Notes: generated by a model not told the origin, from the sequence alone. Counted from the first letter of the stretch, positions 23,782 to 37,254 are shown. The stretch is 64,000 nt of DNA from Tricholoma matsutake (GCA_026075535.2 AP026540.1:10602001-10666000), one strand, 5' to 3'. Translations and numbers: made by a program.

Positions 23782-26700
23782 ATTGTATGCCCTCACTGCC
23801 TGTCCATAACTGCTTTGAAGTCTTGTCAGTTGAATCCCCGGAGAATGAATCCATTTCTGTGACTGCTCCCCTCTCTGACCCTTTGAAGTTGGCTAAAGAC
23901 ATACCTGCTCTCCCCATCTCTCCTTCTACTCCACGTCCCAAAATTAAATCATGGGAGCATAAACTACCATGCAGGTATATTGTGGCATCCACTCCCTCTG
24001 CACATTCCTTGAACCTAGCCATCGAACTGCAGATGACCGACACTGGACAGATACTCGGTGTCTCTGCGCTCCTGGACTCTGGTGCGACTGGTCTCTTCAT
24101 CAATTCCCATCTGGTACAACAACATCGCCTAAATACTCACTCACTCTCACGTCTGATACCTGTATATAACGTGGATGGATCCCCAAATGAAGCTGGTGCC
24201 ATCCAAGAGGTTGCCGACCTGGTTCTCCATTACAAAGATCATAGTGAGCGTGCCCTTTTTGCTGTCACTCAATTAGGAAAGCAAAAGGTGATTTTGGGAT
24301 ATCCATGGCTTCGAGACCATAACCCAGAGGTCGACTGGCATACTGGGGAGGTTACCATGAGCCGATGTCCATCCCACTGTCGGACGTGTTTCACAGAAGC
24401 CAGGCAAGAACACCGTGGACAGAAGGCGGCAATACGACGTACTCAGAAGTGTCGTGCTGGACCCCTGCCTATACCTGAAGTGGAATTGGAAGGGGTTCCT
24501 GATCTAATGCCGGACTCGGATGATGATGATGAGGACCCAGAGGAAGTGGAGGAGGGTGATCAGATCTTCTACACTGCGATTCGCTCATCGCATGAGGTGT
24601 GTGCCACATCAAACATATCCCAATGCCTCGCCGAGGCCTTCCACAAAAACAACGCTGCTAAATCCTCTACTAACTCCTTACTCCCTCATCTCCATGAGTT
24701 TGAAGACGTGTTCTCCAAGGAGTCATTCAACTCTCTTCCTGCACGCAAGCCATGGGATCATGCGATCGAACTCACCCCTGGTGCAACCCCTTCATCCTGC
24801 AAGGTCTATCCTCTCTCTCTGGAAGAACAATGGCAGCTTGACCAGTTCATTGATGAGCACCTGGCCTCTGGACGTATTCGACCATCGAAGTCACCCATGG
24901 CCTCTCCCTTTTTCTTTGTCAAGAAGAAGGATGGCTCACTTCGACCAGTTCAAGACTACAGAAGGCTCAACAACATCACGGTCAAAAATCACTACCCACT
25001 ACCCCTCATCTCTGAACTCATAAACCAGCTCCATGGAGCCTGATACTTCACCAAGCTCAATGTCCGTTGGGGCTATAATAATGTGAGGATAAAGGAGGGA
25101 GATGAGTGGAAGGCAGCCTTTCGTACCAACCATGGTCTTTTTGAACCGCTTGTCATGTTCTTTGGCCTTACTAATAGCCCTGCCACCTTTCAGACCATGA
25201 TGAACGACATCTTCCACGACCTCATCCTCAAAGGCGTTGTCTGCATCTATCTCGACGACATCCTCATCTTCACTCGCACGGTTGAAGAGCACCGTCGCAT
25301 CATGCACCTCGTCCTAGAGCGACTTCGACAGTACAAACTCTACCTTCATCAGGACAAATGCGACTTCGAAAAGACCAAGATCGAGTACCTCAGCCTGATT
25401 ATCTCGGAGGGTCAAGTGGAGATGGATCCTATCAAGGTAAACGGGGTCACAGCTTGGCCGACACCCATGAACAAGAAGGAGGTGCAGTCTTTCCTGGGCT
25501 TCATCAATTTCTATCAGCGTTTTATCAAGGATTTCTCACATCATGCACGACCACTGTTCAACTTGACAGGAAAGGAGGCATGGAGGTGGGATAATGCACA
25601 ACAGGAGGCATTCAAAAAGCTTAAGGAGATGGTCACTTCCACTCCAATCCTTACCTTTGCTGACAATTCACGTCCTTTTCGTGTAGAAGCTGACAGTTCT
25701 GACTTTGCGACGGGCGCCGTGTTGTCTCAGCAGTCTCCGGAGGACCAGAAGTGGCATCCTGTTGTGTTCTACTCCAAAAGCCTTAGTGCTGTAGAGCGAA
25801 ACTACGAGATCCATGACAAGGAGATGTTGGCGATAATGTGTGCACTTGAGGAGTGGCGACACTTCCTCGAGGGTGCCCAACACAAGGTGGAAATTTGGAT
25901 GGATCACAAGAATCTTGAGTACTTCATGACGGCCAAGAAATTGAACTGTCGTCAAGCTTGTTGGTCCCTGTATCTATCTAGATTTGACTTCTCCTTGCAC
26001 CACCATCCGGGTTGCAGCATGGGGAAGACCGATGCCCTATCCCGACGTGCAGACCATGGGGATGGCAGCGGTGACAACCAAAACATTGTGCTGTTGCAGC
26101 CAGACCTGTTCACCATTCAGGCACTGGAAGGCATCGCACCCCAGGGTGAGGAGCGGGACATCCTACGTGACATTCGTCGCGCAAACCATAGCAGTTTACA
26201 TGAGGATGTTGTTGCCCGAGCTGTTAAAGAACTGAGGAAGGGATCGACCCTTTCCTTACGTGCGGCAGAGTGGGCTGAAAAGGAGGACTTGTTGTATTTC
26301 AGGGATCGCATCTATGCTCCCAATGACCCAGACCTTCGCCGGTGCATCATATCCCAACACCATGACTCACAGATTGCTGGCCACCCTGGACGCTGGAAGA
26401 CCTTGGAGCTCACCTCACGGAACTATTGGTGGCCACAAATGTCATGGCTCATTGGTCAGTATTGTCGCACTTGTGACCTTTGCTTACGCACCAAGGTTCC
26501 TCGTCGCAAGCCTATTGGTGAGCTACACCCTCTTCCTGTTCCAGAGAGTCATTGGGATGTCGTCAGCATCGACTTTGTGGTGGAATTGCCAGAGTCAAAT
26601 GGGTTTGATGCGGTGATGTGCACAGTTGACTCAGTGGGAAAATGCGCTCACTTGATTCCCACTCACACCACTGTCAGTGCCCTAGGTGCCGCTCGACTCT

Positions 26701-27680
26701 ACCTCCACCACGTGTGGAAATTACATGGACTTCCTGGTGCCTTCCTCTCAGATCGTGGCCCTCAGTTCATGGCAGAGTTCACTCGTGAGCTGTACCGACT
26801 CCTGGGGATCAAACTCCTCGCTTCAACCGCTTATCACCCACAAACTGATGGCCAGACAGAGTGAGTCAACCAGGAACTGGAGCAGTACATCCACCTCTTT
26901 GTCAATAAACGCCAGGACGATTGGGACGATCTCCTTCCTTTGGCCGAGTTCGGATACAACAACCATGTCCATGCTTCCACTCAACAGACCCCTTTCCTCT
27001 TAGACACTGGACGACATCCACGCATGGGATTTGAACCTCGCCAAACTCCCTCACACATCGAGACGGTGAATGAGTTCACAGAACACATGAGGGATAGCTT
27101 GGAGGAGGCAAGGGCAGCCTTAGCAAAGGTGAAGGACGACATGGCGCGATTTTACAACCAATGCCACTCCCCAACCCCTCAGTACAAGGTTGGTGATCAA
27201 GTTTATCTTGACTCCAGTGACGTCTCCACTACACGTCCATCCAAGAAACTCGCTCATCGCTTCTTGGGACCTTTCCCCATTGTCAAGTGCGTTGGAACAC
27301 ATGCCTATCGTCTACACCTCCCAGCCTCCATGTCCAGACTCCATCCCGTCTTCCATGTCGTCAAATTGCTTCCAGCTCCCCCAGATCCATTCCCGGGACG
27401 CCATTCACACCCACCACCACCACCTACAGTGATCGAGGGAGAACCCCAATACGAAGTCGAGTCAATCTTGAACAGCTGTTTGCATTGAGGAAAACTCCAG
27501 TATTTGGTACATTGGAAGGGTTATGGGTATGAGGAGAACTCATGGGTCGAAGAGTCTGATGTAAATGCCCCTCAGTTAATCAAGGAATTCCACCAACGGC
27601 ACACTGCTGCACCGCGTTGCATTCAAGTCACGGACTTTGGTCGTATGCGATTTCGAATGCATCGGGGCGATGCATCTTAG
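23760..27680 (+). pseudogene. pol: pol of gypsy element 1 (PR-RT-RNaseH-IN-chromodomain)
   Basis: One continuous reading frame runs to TAG at 27678-27680, broken only by TGA at 25041, 26862 and 27486. Protease shows LDSGATGLFI. Reverse transcriptase shows the catalytic YLDD (CIYLDDILIF), the polymerase residues that make cDNA in the particle. RNase H follows (FRVEADSSDFATGAVLSQ). Integrase has its HHCC finger (HH...CRTCDLC) and DDE core segments (SIDFV, LSDRGPQF). The C-terminus is a chromodomain (YEVESIL, LQYLVHWKGYGYEENSWV) that in this clade targets heterochromatin. All three stops sit where Arg CGA fits (GA-x-YFTKL, TE-x-VNQ, H-x-GKLQY). The last stop removes the chromodomain. Catalytic motifs remain, but no complete product can be made. 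Confidence 0.92.
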
Positions 27681-27691
27681 AGAGGGGGTGA
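27681..27691 (+). promoter_or_regulatory. Polypurine tract of gypsy element 1
   Basis: agagggggtga lies immediately after the pol stop and directly before the 3' LTR. It is the expected plus-strand primer site. Confidence 0.8.
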
Positions 27692-28117
27692 TGTAAGGGG
27701 ACTAGGGGGGTGCCCTGTGTGTTTTTCCTATTTTTTATGTTCATCCTATATTTTTCCCCACCTCATTTCCTTCTATTCTTCATTTTCTATGATTTTTCCA
27801 GATTTTATTACTAAATTTCCCTTGCTATCATGTTTGTACATGTTGACACTTTTATATTTAGAGGCGGAGTACCCCTTCCGACACATACCCCTTGGTATGA
27901 TGTCATTCGGCAGCCTTGATCCGCCCATCTCCACCTTTTTCTATTTTTAGGTTATATTTGATTTTTGTCGTCTTCACATATACTGGGCATCAGCAAGGGG
28001 ATCCTTAGAGTTTTCTCTTTGGATTTCCCTTTGCTAGGTGTGTCCCCAATGCCTGTATTATGTAGTATAATTTTAACTTTGGATTTCCCTTTGCTAGAGG
28101 CTTAGGTTGCCCTTATA
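27692..28117 (+). repeat. 3' LTR of gypsy element 1
   Basis: The 426 bp LTR matches 22072-22496. It is followed directly by the target duplication cattg. Confidence 0.93.
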
Positions 28118-29135
28118 CATTGGACTAGTGTTTTGGGGACAGTGTAGATATACAGTATTAAGTGTATTATCCAAGGTTACAAAAGGCAAAGCAGTGGCAT
28201 TATTGAGTTATGATGATGTGGGTTTTTGGGAGTGAGGAGGAAAGAGTGGTTATTATAAAAATAATGGCTGCACCATTAAACTAGTGCAGTAGGGACAATG
28301 TAGATATGCTATGTATAGTGTGGAATCCTAATTTACGAAAGGAATTATTGCATAATTACTGACTTATGATGCTACAAGTTTTTTAGAGGAATGAGGAAGG
28401 GGTGGATACTATAATATAACTGCTACACCATTCAGCTAGTGCTTTGGAGACAATGTAGATATGCTATTTACAAAAGGAATCATTGTATAATCACTGAGTT
28501 ATGATGGTATGGGGTTTTTAGAGGAATGAGGAGGAAGGGGTGGATACTATAGTATATCCGCTACACCATTCTGCTAGTGCTTTGGAAACAATGTAGATAT
28601 GCTATGTACAGTATGGAATCCAAGTTTATGAAAGGAATAGTAATTACTGAGTTATGATGCTACAGATCTTTTAGAGGAATGAGGAGGAAGGGGTGGATAC
28701 TATAATATAACCGCTACACCATACTCATAGCCCTTTGGGGACAATGTAGATATGCTATGTACAGTATGGAATCCAAGTTTACAAAAAAGATTGTTGCATA
28801 ATTACTGAGTTATGATGCTACGGGTTTTTTGCAGAAATGAGGAGGAAGGGGTGGATACTATAATATAATGGCTACACCCTTCAACTAGTTTTGGGGACAA
28901 TGTAGGTATGCCATATACAGTGTGCAATACAAGTTTATGAAAGGAACCATTAGATAGTTATTGAGTTATGATGCTATGGGCTTTTTAGAGGAATGAGGAG
29001 GAAGGCTGATTGGTATAAAATAATGGCTGCACCATTTGACTAGTGCTTTGGGAGATCTCTATATATACTATACACAGTGCAGAATCCAAGTTTATAAAAG
29101 GAATTACTGAACTACAGTGCTACAAACACTAACTC
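28118..29135. repeat. Satellite array, right part: seven ~155 bp units
   Basis: Unit starts (ctagtgctttggggacaatg or variants) fall at about 28125, 28281, 28436, 28574, 28726, 28885 and 29040. Spacings run from 138 to 159 bp. Each unit carries atgtagatatgct, gagttatgatgctac, gaggaatgaggaggaagg and a ctacaccatt end. The last unit is truncated. The units are diverged (substitutions and small indels). No coding content. Confidence 0.9.
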
Positions 29136-29229
29136 ACCTGCTCAACACCTACCCATCACTCAGATAGTAATCTAACTTGTAATATTATTGTACATTCTAT
29201 CTACTTGCACAAAATGACAGACAGTTACC

Positions 29230-29430
29230 TGTAAGTATGCATGTAAGAGAACACATACTTCACTGAGACCAGAATCTAAACAGGCAAAGCAGATGGTTTT
29301 ATGAAAGAGAAATAGAGCTCTATTGTAAGACGATGATGATGGTAAGAGTAAGAGTCTGTCTGTCCGTACAGCCAAGGTTATAGTCTGAGGCCGATAGTAA
29401 ATAAGTGTAAATAAAAGTAACATTGTTACA
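29230..29430 (-). repeat. 3' LTR of gypsy element 2
   Basis: The LTR is 201 bp and bounded by TG and CA. It matches 34754-34954 with about 20 differences. A tandem gatgatgat sits in the middle of both copies. Confidence 0.92.
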
Positions 29431-29446
29431 CCCTCCCCCCCTCTCA
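29431..29446 (-). promoter_or_regulatory. Polypurine tract of gypsy element 2
   Basis: On the - strand a run of G and A (gagagggggggaggg) directly precedes the 3' LTR, as expected for plus-strand priming. Confidence 0.8.
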
Positions 29447-29527
29447 AAAATAAAAATCCCCTCTGAAAGAAAGGTAAAGTAAAAAGGGCCGCAAGCATGG
29501 GGGCATCAAAAACCCCTCAGGGAAAAG

Positions 29528-32500
29528 CTACTGCTCAGCCAGTGAAGGAAAGCTACGTACTGCAACTTTTTCCTTTCCAGCTGTCCAAATGTCGAGTGCC
29601 TCGCAATCCTGCAGTTCTTGTCCTGGTAGCCATCGGTCTTCTTCAGGTCTGTAACCACGCCATCGCACTAGGTATTGAATCCCCCATCCCTGCTTATGCT
29701 CCTCCAAAATATGCTCCACATAGTACTCATTGACCCCATCCAGCATCACTAATCCCAGTTGTTCAAGTTCTCATGCCGGAAACAAAGTCGAGTCGTTTTC
29801 TTTAAAAGGTAATGCTTGGAACACATGGAAAGTCAGGAAGGTATTTGGGTTATTCGGCATATCTACCATAATTGTCAAAATTTTTGGCGCTGTCTGTGTC
29901 ACCATATATGGTCCGTCATATCACGGCATAAATTTTGCAACCTGTTTTTCATCTTTTGCCTTGTAGTCCTGATGTCTATGCAGGGTTGATAGCACGACCT
30001 GATGACCCTTTTCGAAAGGAAATTTGTTAGAACGATGGACATCAGTGGAAAGTGCTTGGGAAATCTTAGCCCTCAGCATGTTGTCCTGTGCCTCCATGAC
30101 ATCCATTCATAAACACTCAATCACCTCCGATGCACGAATGTCATCTACAACACCTTCAGAAGACTGAATAAGAGGAGGGATCACACAGGGGCTCCAGCCC
30201 ATTCTTAGTTGAAAGGGCAAAAATCCTGTTGAACCATTAATAGTATTCATCATATTGAAACAGGGCCCTCCGCCACCCACGCTGATTTCACTCCACATGG
30301 AAACATAGACATTGGTTGATAGTCTTGTTAGATCTTTCACTCGCTCCATCCATTTGTGGATGATATGCCGAAGACATTTTTAGTTTGACCCCCATGATTT
30401 TGTGCAACTTCCCAAAATTTTGAGATAAACAGTTTGTCCCGATCCAAAACAATTTCCTTCGGCAACCCATTTTCACAATACCATTTATTGAAGAAAATAA
30501 CTGCCATGTCCTCGGCAGTGATATTCATCCATGTAGCAATGATTCGGATGTTGCTGTTCAACCTGTCCATGAATGTAACAATGCAATTGCATCCATCATC
30601 CTCAGGCAAGGGCCCGATGAAGTCTACCGCAACAGAGTCACCATGTTGGTCTGGTATTGGTAAGGGGTGCAAGGGCCCCATTGGCCTTTTTGTTGTAGGC
30701 TTGTCCATTGACAATCAGCACAACCTGGCATGTAGGTGAGTTCCAAATCTTGCCGCATGTTTGGCCAGTACAATGAATCCTGTAGTGAGCCATACGATTT
30801 CATGAATCTGAAGTGTCCTAGAACATCATGAGCAAGGTGAAAGCAACTCATGCACAGATGTGTTTCTCAGGATAATTAATTGGTCTCCCGCGTAAAGCAA
30901 ACCTTCCTCCTTCTGAACACTGTGCAGTAGGAATGCTGCCTCCAGCAATCTTGCACTCCAAGGGTCTTCTGTATATCCGTTCCTTATGCTGTCCAGCATT
31001 TTGGAGTCCATTGAGATTGTCAAGGTAGGTGCCACTACTAATTTATCTGTGGGTGATGTCATTGGGTCAGCCAGTACCTTAGCACATTTGAAGCAGTTGT
31101 GGGCAGCCCCCATGATGACAGCGACTGGCTCGCAGTTGTCAGGAGGATAGGGAATTGATGTTTCCAAGTCAAGTTCGAACGATGTACGCGACAAGGTGTC
31201 TGCCACACAATTGTCATCTCCCTTGATGTACACAATTTTACAATCATACTGAGACATAAACTCCATCCAATGAGCCTGGCGCCAGCTTAGGTCCCTCTGG
31301 CAGTCAAAATTCTCTAAGGTCTTATGATCAGTAAAAATTGTGAAAGGTACTCCAATAAGGTCTGCACGCCATTTTTGAAGTGTGCAAATGATCACCAGCA
31401 TTTCCTTTTCATGCACCAGATAATTCAACTCAGCCCCCTTGAACGTCATTGAGTTGAAAGCAACTGGTCATCCATTTTCCCAATTTTCCCCAAAGGATAG
31501 GACTGCCCCCAACTGATAATCACTAGTGTCTGTAGTCACGAAAATTTTGTGCACCAGCATCAGTGTGAAATCAATAGTAGTCAGGCATTCCCTGCCAACC
31601 ACTGCCTTTTTGATGCAGTCAAACACAGTCTGGTACTTCTCCTCCCATTCTGGGAAGTTTTTATTGCATTCCTTTGTAGTTAGACCTGTCAGGATCCGCA
31701 TGTGTTTAGTAATATGCAGCAAAAATGCTGAGATGTATCGAACAAGGCCCAAAAACTGCCATACTTCCTTGGCATTTCATGGCTGTGGCCACTTTATAAT
31801 ACGATCTGTCTTTGTTGAGTCCGCCTCAATTCCCCACATGGACACATGGTGTCCTAGAAAGTCGATTTCCATTTGAAATAATTGTGTTTTCCGAGGGTTG
31901 CAGTATAGCCCCACAGCACGTAATGCTTTCAGGATGGTACACACATTTTCTTGATGTTCTGCAAGCGTTGACGACCAAATCACGATGTCATCTAGGTAGA
32001 TGTGACAAATTTTTCCAATCCATTCCTGCAATGTGGTTGACATGTGCCATTGGTGGATAGCAGGTGCATTTTTCAAACCCATTGGCATAACCAACCACTT
32101 GAACAGTCCAAATGGTGTGGAAACAGCGGTCAAGCTGATATGATCAGGTTCCATGGGCATCTGAAAAAAGCTATTTGTCATGTCAATGGTTCCCCATATT
32201 TTACCTTTTGCGCAATCGTTCAATATGTCATTGATGCATGGCAAAGGGTGTGAGTCTGCGATCATGTTCTCGTTAAGTTGTCTGTAGTCGTTAACCCACC
32301 TCGGCAGCATGGACACATCCACCTTTGGAATTATGAATGCAGGTGATGCATGTGGTGAGAAAGAAGCCCTGATCCTCCCCGCATCCAGGTGTTGCTGAAT
32401 CAATGTCTTCCATGCTTCTCTGAACTTCCACGGACAAGCATAGATATGAGTCTTGATGGTCTGTTCTGCACTTTTCAGCTTGATCTTAGCAGTCACGTCC

Positions 32501-34512
32501 CAGGAAAGTTTGTTGACATGAGGAAGGGGTTGAAAAACATTGGCAAATTCCATCAAGGTATTATGTTCGATCTCCTGTATCATTTGTTTGAAGTTCAACA
32601 ACTCGATCCAGTCTTTGATCATCCCTGCCACATTTATAGGTGTAACTATTTCCAGGACCATCTTCCCTTCTGCCAAACGTCACTTGCAAACTTTTACCAG
32701 TTCCAGCAACATCAATTTTTTGTTTGACTTAGTTCAAGCAATGATAACTTGCAGTGAAACCCATTTTTTCTGTGCTTTTGGTGCAGGAGGTTGTAGCAGA
32801 TCATAGCCAGTACATTTATCAATTGCATTTCTACTTTCAAAGTCTGCTACAATATGGTTTATGGTGAGAAATGGCAGTCCAAATAGAATAGGTACACATA
32901 AGTTCAGAGTAATTACAGCTTTAACAGTCTTGGATGTCCATGCAGAATCAACAGAGTAAGGAGCAATTTTAACATATTCATACAGTTGGCTTTTGGACAA
33001 CAAAGAGTTGTTCAGCGCAACAGAGATCGCTAAGGGCTTGTGCAAATGAAAATGATGCATTCCTAATTTCTTGACCAACACATTATTGATGAGGACAACG
33101 TGTGCACTGGAGTCCAGCATACCATTCACTGTCACCAGTTCATCAGCTCCTGGTCTGATTAAGGTGCATGACCAACATAGGTAGGGCACTGTCAGCAGAC
33201 TCACCTCCTCATCAGATTCAGAACTGGCACCCAATACAGACGAAGGCATTACTGCCCCAGCCATGAAGGAATTATTGTTCTCATCCAACTCCTCAATTTG
33301 CAATGTACTCCCCGTTACTGCTCCAACTGGCTTGCTTCCTGCAGGCACACTTGATTGTTTCTTTTGGCTTAGCAGCCCCTCTTCAGTAACTTCTTTGTAG
33401 TTTTGACTGTCCGGAAAATCATTGAGACAATCTGGTGCCTGATGACTTTGGTAACCACAGCAGCATTTCAAACATCCTTGGTGTTTGAAGAGCAACAAGT
33501 GTTCATTTTCCGTCAGGTGTGGTGGCCTTCTGCTAGACGATCCACTTGCAGTGCCAGTAGTAGATGATGATGAACCCTACAGCTTGTAGCCTCCAACGGT
33601 GTTAGCATTCCATGCAGGGTTTGCAAGTGCTTGCCTCTTTGGCCCATGCTGAAGTTCCTCCACTGCTTCTAGATACTGCTTTGTGTTGTTAGCATGTTCC
33701 TCCACTAGTTTTCGGACCTCAGAAATCCAACATGCCAACCTCACTTCATCTGTTTCTTGCCATGTCATCTTTGTCACCTTATCCACAATTTCTTTGATAT
33801 TCCGGTTCTTGCAATGACTCTGCAAGTCAGCATCCAAAAGGTTGTCCAACTTTAGATGGAGATTGGTGTCCAAGAAATAGTACTTGGTATTTCATAGCAC
33901 AATATTCAAGTGTCAGATATCATTCACCCATGTAGGGAAGGAATCGGAAGTTTTCAATCCACCGTTTCGAATTTTTGCATGCAGTTTGTCATCCCACCCA
34001 TCGGGTAAGAATTCTTTTTGCATTTCTTTTATGAAGTTTGGGAAAGTCATCTCTGCAAGTCTATCGCCATGTGTTGCAACCCAGTCCCTCACACACATAT
34101 CCTTTAGTCCAGGTAAAATGGCAGCAACTCGTTCCTCCAACATTATCTTTTTATTAGCCCTGAAAAAATCTGTGCACGCCATCTCACATTGGCGCATTAC
34201 CATAGGAGACAGCACTCCAGGTGTCAAAAGCAGGATCCTCTTTGGTTCCACGTGAATACATTCTGATGCAGTGCTAGGAGACATTTTATCTGCAGGTATC
34301 AAAAAACAGCTGTGTATATGCAAGAAAGAAGAATCAGAGTCACTTTCAGAACTTTTGGAGCTTTTGTTGGAGCTATTGGAGTTGTCAGAAGGTTCAGGCA
34401 TAGGCACATGAGGGTTTTCTCCCAGGGTCAAAGAACTGCTGGCTGTATGCACATTTGCAGCAACAGCAGATGATTCACCACCTATATGCACATTTGGTGG
34501 CACTTCAGGCAT
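29528..34512 (-). pseudogene. gag-pol of gypsy element 2
   Basis: Read on the - strand from 34512. An acidic Ser-rich gag start leads to a capsid-like region (34250-33580). A zinc knuckle CLKCCCGYQSHQAPDC lies near 33470 and a protease with MLDSSAHVVLI near 33120. Reverse transcriptase (32676-31777) has an intact YLDD in HIYLDDIVIW. RNase H and linker occupy 31752-30826. Integrase (30851-29990) has FHLAHDVLGHF, CADCQ, VAVDFIGPLP and DRDKLF. The C-terminal chromodomain (about 29725-29560) has YYVEHIL and IQYLVRWRGYRPEEDRWLPG. Stops include TGA where CGA fits near 33911, 33888, 32733, 32684, 31776 and 31467. There is one TAG at 33577. At least three frame changes lie in the integrase region, two of them between 30.85 and 30.3 kb. 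The catalytic RT motif is intact but the ORF is dead. Confidence 0.88.
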
Positions 34513-34753
34513 CTCGGCTCACAATTCTGGATTGTTGCCACCAGGTGGTGACTCAGAACATCTATTGGATGGTGTCAGCAGCGGCAAAGATTGTGACGAC
34601 GGGCCCTGCTGGGCATTTGGAATGGCTAGCGTTTGTTTGCACGTGATCAGCAGCTTGAGAAGCATGGTCTAAAGATCTGTTCAACAACAGCTAGTTCTGC
34701 TTCAGCAATCAACGATATCAGCAAACATTGTCTTTGCAATGTTTAAAAAAAAG

Positions 34754-34954
34754 TGTAAGTACATGTGTAGGAGAACACGTACTTCACTGAGACCAGAATC
34801 TAAACAGGCAAAGCAGATGGTTTTATGAAAGAGAAATAGAGCTCTATCGTAAGATGATGATGATGGTAAGAGTAAGAGTTCATCTGTCTGTACGGCCAAG
34901 GATATAGTCCAAGGCCAATAGTAAATAAGTGTAAATAAGAGTAATGTCATTACA
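34754..34954 (-). repeat. 5' LTR of gypsy element 2
   Basis: A 201 bp partner of 29230-29430, followed by the target duplication ttacc. In sense orientation it begins TGTAATG and ends CTTACA. Confidence 0.92.
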
Positions 34955-35429
34955 TTACCCATGAGTTATCTATGAGTACTTGTCTCTACCCATATGAGTA
35001 CTTACATACCCATGGGTTTTCCACTCACAGATCTGGATCATCCATGGGAAAATACCTGTGCAGATCTGAGTAAGTGTTTTCTATGTGAGAATACTAATGA
35101 GTATGGATCTGAGTCATCCATGAGTAGACTCATGTTCAGCCTTATGCTGAACTTTGTACACCTTCGCTCTTCATATCCAATCCTTGGTTTAGTGTGGTGA
35201 TATCCGGTACCACCCCGCACCCTTCCTCTGACTCATGTTATATCTCCTAAAAGCCAGTTTGGTTGGTTTTGGTTGAGTTTCCAGGTTGAGCATCATCATT
35301 TTGGAGCCCACCATGAGGGGTTTCTGAATCATTTCATCCCCTAATCCATCTTGTATTCCCTAGCTTAGGCCAACACAGGCCAGAAACCTTCAAATTGATA
35401 CTCGCCACACCTTTGAATCTTTTGAACAA

Positions 35430-37010
35430 TTGGGAGATATCTTAATCCCAGTACCAGAAGCAGAATTGACTCATCATCAACTTTTCCCCTCACCTATTCC
35501 ATCGACTTTGAATTCCTCCTCATCATCTTCATCTTCATTTATTCTTCTGACAACTTCAACACCACTACCATTTATCACTCAAGTCTTAACCCCTACTCCA
35601 AGAGCAATTGCATTCATGACTACACAAGCCACTATGCCAGCTTGTGGTCATTCCACAGCCCCAAAGTTTGATCCCACTCAGCCTCAAGAACTTCACAGAT
35701 ACTTTAGGGAGCTCAAATTGCTATTCCCAGCATGTGGAATCACTGACTCTGATGACATGAAGAAGCACACTTGTTGCTATGTTGATGTCGATACTTCTGA
35801 ACTTTGGGAATCAATCCCAGAATACCTTACAGGAGTTTCATTCAATGCATTTTGTACTGCTGTTCACAAGTTGTACCCCAGTTCCAAAGATGATCACAAG
35901 TAGTCAATCATGGATATGGACAAACTCATCGGCAAACAACTTCACATTGTTATCTACAATGCGAACAAATTAGGGTTATATTATTGATCATTCTACAACA
36001 TCACTAAATTCCTCACTACAAAGAATTGACTCTCAGAAGCCAAACAAAGCAGGGCTTTTGTTCATGGCTTTCAACCTGGATTATGGACATGAATCACATG
36101 ACACCTCAAACTCAAATTCCCCGATCACTATCCAGTCAACCCCTATCCTCTCAATGACATCCATGCTGCCGCAAAGTTCATTTTAGCAGGCACAACTTCT
36201 TCATGAGTCACCTCAGCCCCAACTTTGCAAATCCTGCCTGCATCCTCAACTTTGACTTCCATCCCTACTACCTCTACTTCATCCCCACAAATCAAAACAG
36301 AAGATTTATCAGTGATTCTCCAAAAAGTTCACAACCACTCTTGTCACTGCTTTAACAGGATCACATCCTAACAATAACAATAACAATTCCCCCCGTGTCA
36401 ATCAGGGATTTCACCAAGACCAGCTTGAAAACCTAGTCTGTATTTTCTGTGGACTCTCTGGACACTTGATCAGTGATTGCTTAGTCTGTCAAGCATATAT
36501 CAATGACAGAAAGTGCAAGAACACTGAAGGCAAGGTTGTGCTTCCAAACAGACAGTTCATGCCTCGAAACATCCCCGGTCATTGCATCAAAGACCGTATC
36601 AATGAGTGGATTGTCGAAACCCAGATGTAAACATTGTCCCTGCCCTGATGTACAGCATCACACCTTCGCCCACACCAGCTCCTGCCCCTAGAGGAATTTC
36701 AATCAATGACATGAATACCTCTGCCAAAATTCACATTGCTTGTTTAGAACAAGAGCAATACACTTTATGAAGTGGTCAAACCTTCACTCGACCCGATCCT
36801 GATGCAGCCGTAGCCCCTGTGGTTCAGCCATCAATTTTGTCCATCCCACCACCCTCAGTACCACTCACACCTCCCACTCCCACCATTGCTGCTCCTTCAA
36901 TATCATCTATAGTGACCAATCCACCTACTTCTACTGTAGTACCAGCCACAATTGCACAGCCTACTTCAAATTTGCAACCTAACCCAGGTTCACAAAGGGT
37001 AAGAACATAA
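35430..37010 (+). pseudogene. gag-only relic of another Ty3/gypsy element
   Basis: The reading at 35430-35903 contains PKFDPTQPQELHRYFRELK and a CCYVDVDTSELWESIPEY segment typical of mushroom gypsy gags. It continues past stops with DMDKLIGKQLHIVIY, SEAKQSRAFVHGFQPGLW and a zinc knuckle CIFCGLSGHLISDC near 36450. It then dissolves into a Pro/Ser/Thr-rich region (36660-37010). At least six TGA codons stand where CGA fits (for example near 35984, 36026 and 36090), plus one TAG at 35901. No pol or LTR is attached. A - strand ORF at 36824-37123 overlaps the tail and is not supported. Confidence 0.72.
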
Positions 37011-37254
37011 CCGGATAGCCAAGGATTGAACATTCCGAACAATATCACCATTTGTTTGCTGGGTTTTGCACGCTTTCTCGCTTTCATCCCAACCACCACC
37101 TTCAACTTTTCTTGGTCCGCCATCCTCCTCGTTGCCCCCCTTGTATAGTTCCTTTTGATCCATTTTGCTAGTCAGTAAAGTAGATACATAGTACATGCCA
37201 AATGAATGATAATACAAAAAATAAGCCTAAGAATCCAGTAAATATCAATACAAA

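Larger units (their letters stand above)
22072..28117 (+). mobile_element. Ty3/gypsy chromovirus element 1, full length, inactive
   Basis: A 6046 bp element has LTRs at 22072-22496 and 27692-28117. The 5 bp target duplication cattg is at 22067-22071 and 28118-28122. The internal order is gag, protease, reverse transcriptase, RNase H, integrase and C-terminal chromodomain, which defines a chromovirus. The LTRs start TG and end TA. A polypurine tract (27681-27691) abuts the 3' LTR. The LTR pair differs by only a few substitutions and one indel, so insertion was relatively recent, yet both ORFs carry stops. Confidence 0.95.
29230..34954 (-). mobile_element. Ty3/gypsy chromovirus element 2, full length, inactive
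   Basis: A 5725 bp element lies on the - strand. Its 201 bp LTRs are at 29230-29430 (3') and 34754-34954 (5'), and the target duplication ttacc is at 29225-29229 and 34955-34959. The order on the - strand is gag, protease, RT, RNase H, integrase, chromodomain. Gag and pol share one frame over most of the length. It differs from elements 1 and 3 in short LTRs, a fused ORF and a C-x2-C-x6-H-x4-C knuckle, so it is a separate lineage. I could not identify its primer binding site. Confidence 0.94.

Noticed and set aside
29230..34954. Self-priming site in element 2
   Set aside because: No complementarity of 9 nt or more between the post-LTR bases and the LTR was found, and no tRNA match was seen; the site is left unassigned.
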